A DNA stretch of 36,856 bases from Deltaproteobacteria bacterium (GTDB lineage: Bacteria > Desulfobacterota > Binatia > UBA12015), in contig VGTK01000044.1 in assembly GCA_016874715.1 (NCBI GenBank), positions 1 through 36,856 on the forward strand, given 5' to 3'. The notes under the pieces were generated by a model that was not told the origin of the DNA, ran no database searches, and saw nothing but the letters and a program-made list of their open reading frames with translations. This document shows, in pieces, positions 33,484 to 36,856 of this stretch (its first letter is position 1; each line of letters begins with the position of its first letter). A program made the translations under genes and the position numbers.

Positions 33484-33568
33484 GCCACGGCCCGTCGCTC
33501 GCGTCGCCGGCGCTTCGGGTCGGCGCTTCGCGGCGCGAGCGACGGACCTGCGAGCGACGGGCCGTGGC
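33484..33568. repeat. Nested inverted repeat with alternative pairings
   Basis: Perfect 19-bp arms (33484-33502 and 33550-33568) separated by 47 bases, between the divergent P450 and GST genes. A third, direct copy of GCGAGCGACGG at 33535-33545 can also pair with the left arm, giving a competing 12-bp stem (33492-33503 with 33534-33545). Could be an operator, a riboregulatory structure or a decayed palindromic element. Confidence 0.85.
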
Positions 33569-33658
33569 GCGGACTGGCACCGGCCGTGACGCGCCGATCT
33601 GGACCTGGAGGGTGCAGCACGGAAGTGCGAGCATCGGCCCACTTCACTGGAGGTGCGC

Positions 33659-34300
33659 ATGAAGCTCTACTCGGGACCGCTGAGCCTGTTCTCCGCCAAG
33701 GCTCGAATCGCGCTCGGCGAGAAGGGGATCGGTCACGAGCTGATCCAGGTCGGCTGGAGCCGCAGCGCGGCCTACGAGCCGCACCACCCCGACGTCGTTG
33801 CGCTGAATCCGAAGCGGGAGGTGCCAGTCCTGGTCGACGGCGACGTCGTGGTCTGCGACTCGTCGCTGATCTTCGAGTACCTCGAGGAGCGCTGTCCGGA
33901 TCCGCCGCTGTATCCCGCCGGCACCGCGGCGCGCGCCCGCTGCCGTGCGCAGGAGTGGGTGGCCGACGAGGTGTGGTTTCCCGACCTGTGGACGCTCATC
34001 GCGGCCGGCGTGTACGGCAACGGGTCCGGGGATGCGGTGCCCGGAGCGATCCTGGCACTGCAGGCGCGCGCGCACGAGCTCGAGAGCGCCCTCGGCACGA
34101 ACGACTACTTCTGCGGGACGTTCACCGTCGCCGACATCGGCAGCTACGTGTTCCTCTCGACGGCGATCGCGCTGGGTGCGCCTCTTCCGGCCGATGTCCC
34201 GCGCGTCGCAGCGTGGCTCGCGCGGGTCGCGGCGCGTCCCGCGGTCGCCGCGGTCATGCTCGACGTGAACGCCGCCGCGGCTCGGCTGCTGGCCGCCTGA
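33659..34300 (+). CDS. Glutathione S-transferase
   Basis: A 213-residue GST. The N-terminal thioredoxin-like domain has SGPLSLFSAKARIALGEKGI (the catalytic Ser/Cys-type region), the cis-Pro KREVPVLVDG and the glutathione-binding VVCDSSLIFEYLEE. The C-terminal domain is all-helical, with FTVADIGSYVFLSTA (the ADI motif). Conjugates glutathione to an unknown electrophile; a role in detoxifying P450 products is a possibility, not shown. The ATG 33659 has GGAGG 5 bases upstream; GTG 33653 is less likely. It converges with the SDR gene, with only 10 bases between stops. Confidence 0.9.
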   Translation: MKLYSGPLSLFSAKARIALGEKGIGHELIQVGWSRSAAYEPHHPDVVALNPKREVPVLVDGDVVVCDSSLIFEYLEERCPDPPLYPAGTAARARCRAQEWVADEVWFPDLWTLIAAGVYGNGSGDAVPGAILALQARAHELESALGTNDYFCGTFTVADIGSYVFLSTAIALGAPLPADVPRVAAWLARVAARPAVAAVMLDVNAAAARLLAA

Positions 34301-34310
34301 CAGCGCGCCG

Positions 34311-35258
34311 TCAGCGGGGGGACGCTAGCGGAAAGGAGACCGAGGTCAGTCGCTCCGAGACGTCCCAGAGCCGCTTCGCGACGTCGCGGTCGTACGAGCG
34401 CGACGTCGAGCGCGTCTTCCGCGGGTGGCCCCAGTTCTCCATGAAGCCGTCGGGGCCGACGTAGTCGCCGCCGCGCGCCTCGGGCGACGTCGCGGCGTAG
34501 AGCGTCGGCAGCGCGCCCATCGCGGCGGGCTGCGAGAAGAAGCGGTTGCCGAGGTCCATGGCGCGCGCGGCGAGGCGCGACCCACTCATCTGCGGTCCGA
34601 CCGACTGCAGGTTGGTCGCCGAGTAGCCGGGATGGCAAGCGAGGCTGATCGTGCGCGCGCCCGCCGCCTCGAGCCGGCGCTGCAGCTCGTAGGTGAACAG
34701 CAGGTTCGCGAGCTTGCTCTGCGCGTAAGCGATCCACTTCCGGTAGCGCTTCTCACCTTGCAGATCGTCGAAGTCGATGCGTCCGGGCTTGTGCGCGGTG
34801 GAGCTCACGTTCACCACCCGCGCCGCGGGCGCCGTGAGCAGCTGCTCGAGCAGCAGGCCCGTCAAGGCGAAGTGTCCCAGGTGGTTCGTGCCGAGCTGCA
34901 TCTCGAAGCCCTCGGCGGTGGTGCGCCGCGGGATCGCCATGACGCCGGCGTTGTTGCACAGCACGTCGAGCGGAACGCTCTTCGCCGCGAAGTCACGCGC
35001 GAAACGGTGCACGGACTCGAGGCTCGCGAGGTCGAGCTGCATCGCCTCGAGCGACGCGGACGGCTGCAGCGTCCGGATCTGCACGATCGCGTCGGCGGCC
35101 TTGCCCTCGTCGCGGCAGGCGAGGATCACGTGCGCGCCCTTGCGTGCCATCTGGCGGGCGGCCTCGAAGCCGATGCCGCTGTTGCCGCCGGTGACGACGA
35201 CCGTCCGGCCGCCGAGGTCGGGGATGTCGTCTGCGGTCCAGGGTCCGTTCTGCGGCAT
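34311..35258 (-). CDS. Short-chain dehydrogenase/reductase (retinol-dehydrogenase-like)
   Basis: A 315-residue classical SDR. The NAD(P) motif TGGNSGIGFEAA, the NNAG structural motif, catalytic Ser in VVNVSSTAHKPG and the Y-x-x-x-K pair in YAQSKLAN are intact. The layout and length match the retinol dehydrogenase-like subgroup. Substrate unknown. ATG 35256-35258 has GGAGGGAGC upstream. It is the last gene of a three-gene set with the two thioesterase genes, separated by 13 bases from the single-hotdog gene, likely co-transcribed. Confidence 0.93.
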   Translation of the reverse strand: MPQNGPWTADDIPDLGGRTVVVTGGNSGIGFEAARQMARKGAHVILACRDEGKAADAIVQIRTLQPSASLEAMQLDLASLESVHRFARDFAAKSVPLDVLCNNAGVMAIPRRTTAEGFEMQLGTNHLGHFALTGLLLEQLLTAPAARVVNVSSTAHKPGRIDFDDLQGEKRYRKWIAYAQSKLANLLFTYELQRRLEAAGARTISLACHPGYSATNLQSVGPQMSGSRLAARAMDLGNRFFSQPAAMGALPTLYAATSPEARGGDYVGPDGFMENWGHPRKTRSTSRSYDRDVAKRLWDVSERLTSVSFPLASPR

Positions 35259-35271
35259 GGCTCCCTCCGGG

Positions 35272-35691
35272 TCAGCGCTTGTCGGGGATCGAGTAGGTGA
35301 GCGTCGCGTGCGCGACCATCTCGGGGTCGCCGTCCGAGTACAGCGCGACGTCGCCGACGGCGAGGCGCCTGCCGAGCTTCAGGATGCGCGCGTCGGCGAT
35401 CACGTCGACGGGGCCCGGACGGCGCATGAAGTTGATGTTGAGGCTGGTCGTGACCGCGAGCGGCACCTCGCCGATCATCGCCAGCACGACGACGTACATC
35501 GCGGTGTCGGCGAGCGACATCAGCGTCGGCCCCGACACCGTGCCGCCCGGACGCAGGTGGCCCTCGTGGAACGGCAGACGCAGCCGCGCGAAGCGGTCGC
35601 GCATCTCCTCCACGCGGTAGCCCTGGCCGTCGACCTGCGGGAACTCGCGGTGCAGGAAGGCGTCGAGCTCGGCGGCGGTCATGCGGGTCAT
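35272..35691 (-). CDS. PaaI-type hotdog thioesterase
   Basis: A 139-residue single-hotdog acyl-CoA thioesterase. The hallmark is EGHLRPGGTVSGPTLMSLAD, in which the G-x-x-x-x-x-x-x-D arrangement is that of PaaI-like enzymes, with TSLNINFMRRP and the closing GDVALYSDGDPEMVAHATLTY. The ATG (35689-35691) overlaps the TGA of the double-hotdog gene as ATGA, implying translational coupling. An ATG 9 bases later is an alternative. Substrate unknown; likely an aromatic or branched acyl-CoA. Confidence 0.88.
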   Translation of the reverse strand: MTRMTAAELDAFLHREFPQVDGQGYRVEEMRDRFARLRLPFHEGHLRPGGTVSGPTLMSLADTAMYVVVLAMIGEVPLAVTTSLNINFMRRPGPVDVIADARILKLGRRLAVGDVALYSDGDPEMVAHATLTYSIPDKR

Positions 35692-36635
35692 CGCGTCCTC
35701 GGCGGCCGGACGATGCGGTAGGTCACCGAACCCGACGCGATCGCGCGCCCGCTGGTGCGGCCGGCGACGGTGAGCGAGTTCACGTAGACACCCTCGCCGT
35801 GCCACGTGGTGACGGCCTCCGCGGCGACGTTCTCGTCGCGCGTGCCGACGTCGAAGCACAGGTGCATGCCGATCGTCGCGGCGCGCCCCGACGGGTCGAA
35901 GCCGTCGACCGACCACGACGCGGCCCCGCCGGCGCAGTCGACCAGCGCCGCGATGGCGCCCTCGTGCACCGTGCCGGCGGCGTCGCGCGTCTGCTCCTGC
36001 AGCGGCAGCAGCGCCATCGCGTGCCCGCGCCCGAGGTGCACCGACGCGACGCCGAGCCGCATGGTGAACGGCGAGCCGACGTTGCGGCGGAGGAAGGCGT
36101 CGTCGGCGACGGCCGCGAGCCGCGGATTCGCGGTCGGCGTGGCATCCGCGGCGGCGCCCGCCGCGCGGCCGGCGTTTGCCGTATGCCCGGCGTCTGTCGT
36201 GCGGCGGGCACCCGCCGTGTGGCCGCCGTCGCCCGCTCCGGCGCGTCGCGCAACCATGCCGCGCGCGATCGTACGCGCGCCCGTCACGACGGCGACCTCG
36301 ACGAACGTGATGTCGCGCCCGCGCCGGACCACCGTGGCCTCCGCCGCGACCGCCTCGCGGATCGCCGGGGCCAGGAAGTGGACGTTGAAGTCGATGGTGC
36401 TCGCACCGGCGCGCCGCGCCGCCGGCAGGCCGCTGTCCGCGACCGCCGCGGCCGCGACGTCGATCACGGCGGCGACCACGCCGCCGTGCAGCGTGCCGTT
36501 GCGGTTGCCGTTGCCGTCCTGGTACGGGAGCTCGAGCAGCGCCCGATCCGCGCCGGCGAGCGTGATCCGCGCGCCGAGCAGGTCGAGGAACGGCGCGTCG
36601 GCGTCTGCGGGCGCCGGATGGACTGCGGACGGCAT
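35688..36635 (-). CDS. Double-hotdog acyl-CoA thioesterase
   Basis: A 315-residue protein with two tandem PaaI-like domains: first LHGGVVAAVIDVAAAAVADS with TIDFNVHFLAPA (about 49-95), second VHEGAIAALVDCAGGAASWS with TIGMHLCFDV (about 222-265). A 35-residue linker (about 130-165) is built of degenerate GHTA-type repeats, rich in Gly/Ala/Arg/Thr. Only the full-length pair makes two complete hotdog folds, so this is a natural fusion. The stop overlaps the next thioesterase gene. Upstream lie four 33-bp repeats. Confidence 0.85.
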   Translation of the reverse strand: MPSAVHPAPADADAPFLDLLGARITLAGADRALLELPYQDGNGNRNGTLHGGVVAAVIDVAAAAVADSGLPAARRAGASTIDFNVHFLAPAIREAVAAEATVVRRGRDITFVEVAVVTGARTIARGMVARRAGAGDGGHTAGARRTTDAGHTANAGRAAGAAADATPTANPRLAAVADDAFLRRNVGSPFTMRLGVASVHLGRGHAMALLPLQEQTRDAAGTVHEGAIAALVDCAGGAASWSVDGFDPSGRAATIGMHLCFDVGTRDENVAAEAVTTWHGEGVYVNSLTVAGRTSGRAIASGSVTYRIVRPPRTR

Positions 36636-36650
36636 GTCCGCTCAGCGTCA

Positions 36651-36782
36651 CGGAGCGGCGCCGCGGTGTCAACTTCGCGCGCACGGAGCGGACCCGCTGT
36701 GTCAACTTCGCGCGCACGGAGCGGACCCGCTGTGTGAACTTCGCGCGCACGGAGCGGACCCGCTGTGTGAACTTCGCGTGCG
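36651..36782 (-). repeat. Four 33-bp tandem repeats upstream of the thioesterase operon
   Basis: Units at 36651, 36684, 36717 and 36750; in the minus sense the two copies nearest the gene contain TTGACA and the two outer ones TTCACA, a -35-like hexamer. The array ends 16 bases before the start codon. No matching -10 hexamer is obvious. Confidence 0.85.
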
Positions 36783-36814
36783 GCGCGTGCGGTGCCGCGC
36801 GCGCAGCACGCGGC

Positions 36815-36856
36815 TCAGGCGCCGGCGCCCGCAGCCGCTCCGGCGGGTGCCGGTCG
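36815..36856 (-). CDS. Possible C-terminal end of a gene running off the window
   Basis: The minus strand reads RPAPAGAAAGAGA then TGA, in a frame open to the window edge. Low-complexity Ala/Gly/Pro tails are common here (as on the FKBP), so this may be the tail of an upstream gene, but 13 codons cannot prove it. Confidence 0.25.
   Translation of the reverse strand, partial: RPAPAGAAAGAGA

Noticed and set aside
31308..33662. A 784-codon plus-strand frame opposite the APH-like and P450 genes
   Set aside because: The minus-strand genes carry full kinase-fold and P450 motifs; the plus frame has no domains.
1..36856. tRNA, rRNA, insertion sequences, phage genes or an origin
   Set aside because: No T-loop-like GGTTCGAATCC segments in clover-leaf context, transposase or integrase motifs, terminal inverted repeats or DnaA-box clusters were seen on reading both strands.

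Overview
The window is very GC-rich DNA (roughly 70% by eye) with dense coding, many GTG starts and strong GC codon bias. The gene content points to a free-living Gram-negative heterotroph: a PagL-type outer-membrane lipid A deacylase, a lipoprotein, acyl-CoA metabolism, a bacterial cytochrome P450, luciferase-like and HsaA-like flavoenzymes, and secreted glycoside hydrolases, one with a Cys-rich tail of a kind I associate with uncultured deltaproteobacterial or Binatota-type genomes. That placement is an inference; there is no rRNA, tRNA or phylogenetic marker here.

Layout. 1-5.2 kb (minus strand): miaE, a secreted FKBP isomerase, an enoyl-CoA hydratase-family protein, an acyl-CoA-dehydrogenase-fold flavoenzyme, then a nucleotidyltransferase/XRE toxin-antitoxin pair (TA1). 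5.2-8.4 kb (minus): aquaporin, NAD-type isocitrate dehydrogenase, a small membrane protein broken by an in-frame stop, and a metallophosphoesterase. 8.6-14.3 kb (plus): a secreted agarase-like glycosidase, PagL, an LLM flavin oxidoreductase and an acyl-CoA synthetase. 14.3-19.4 kb (mixed): SGNH hydrolase with inserted TPRs, NfeD-like protein, CysH, methyltransferase, a small Cys protein and an alpha/beta hydrolase. 19.6-23.5 kb (plus): 6-phosphogluconate dehydrogenase, a membrane metallophosphoesterase and a second XRE/nucleotidyltransferase pair (TA2). 23.6-28.6 kb (minus): VapBC (TA3) overlapping a GH13 alpha-glucosidase, a GDPD lipoprotein, an amidohydrolase and an FmdB zinc ribbon. 28.7-30.7 kb (plus): an unassigned TIM-barrel glycosidase. 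30.7-36.6 kb: P450 plus an APH-like kinase, a GST, and a three-gene set of two thioesterases and an SDR. All genes are ordinary accessory or housekeeping enzymes; no phage, IS element, CRISPR array or biosynthetic cluster is visible.

The unusual signal lies between the genes. First, short tandem duplications of 30-33 bp recur at gene edges: over the miaE start, from the stop of the flavoenzyme (four perfect copies), inside the last codons of the LLM oxidoreductase (five copies), over the stop of the TIM-barrel glycosidase, and upstream of the double-hotdog gene (four copies), plus an 18-bp pair in the P450 leader. Second, there are three toxin-antitoxin modules, each with a perfect palindrome at its start; both nucleotidyltransferase modules carry TATC-N6-GATA despite opposite gene order. 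Third, TA1 is bracketed by 48-bp direct repeats (43/48 identical), one of which also forms the leader of the neighbouring flavoenzyme gene. Fourth, a 19-bp inverted repeat with two mutually exclusive pairings lies between the divergent P450 and GST genes.

Gene starts were chosen from Shine-Dalgarno-like sequences, overlaps and family N-termini; functions are from motif recognition only.
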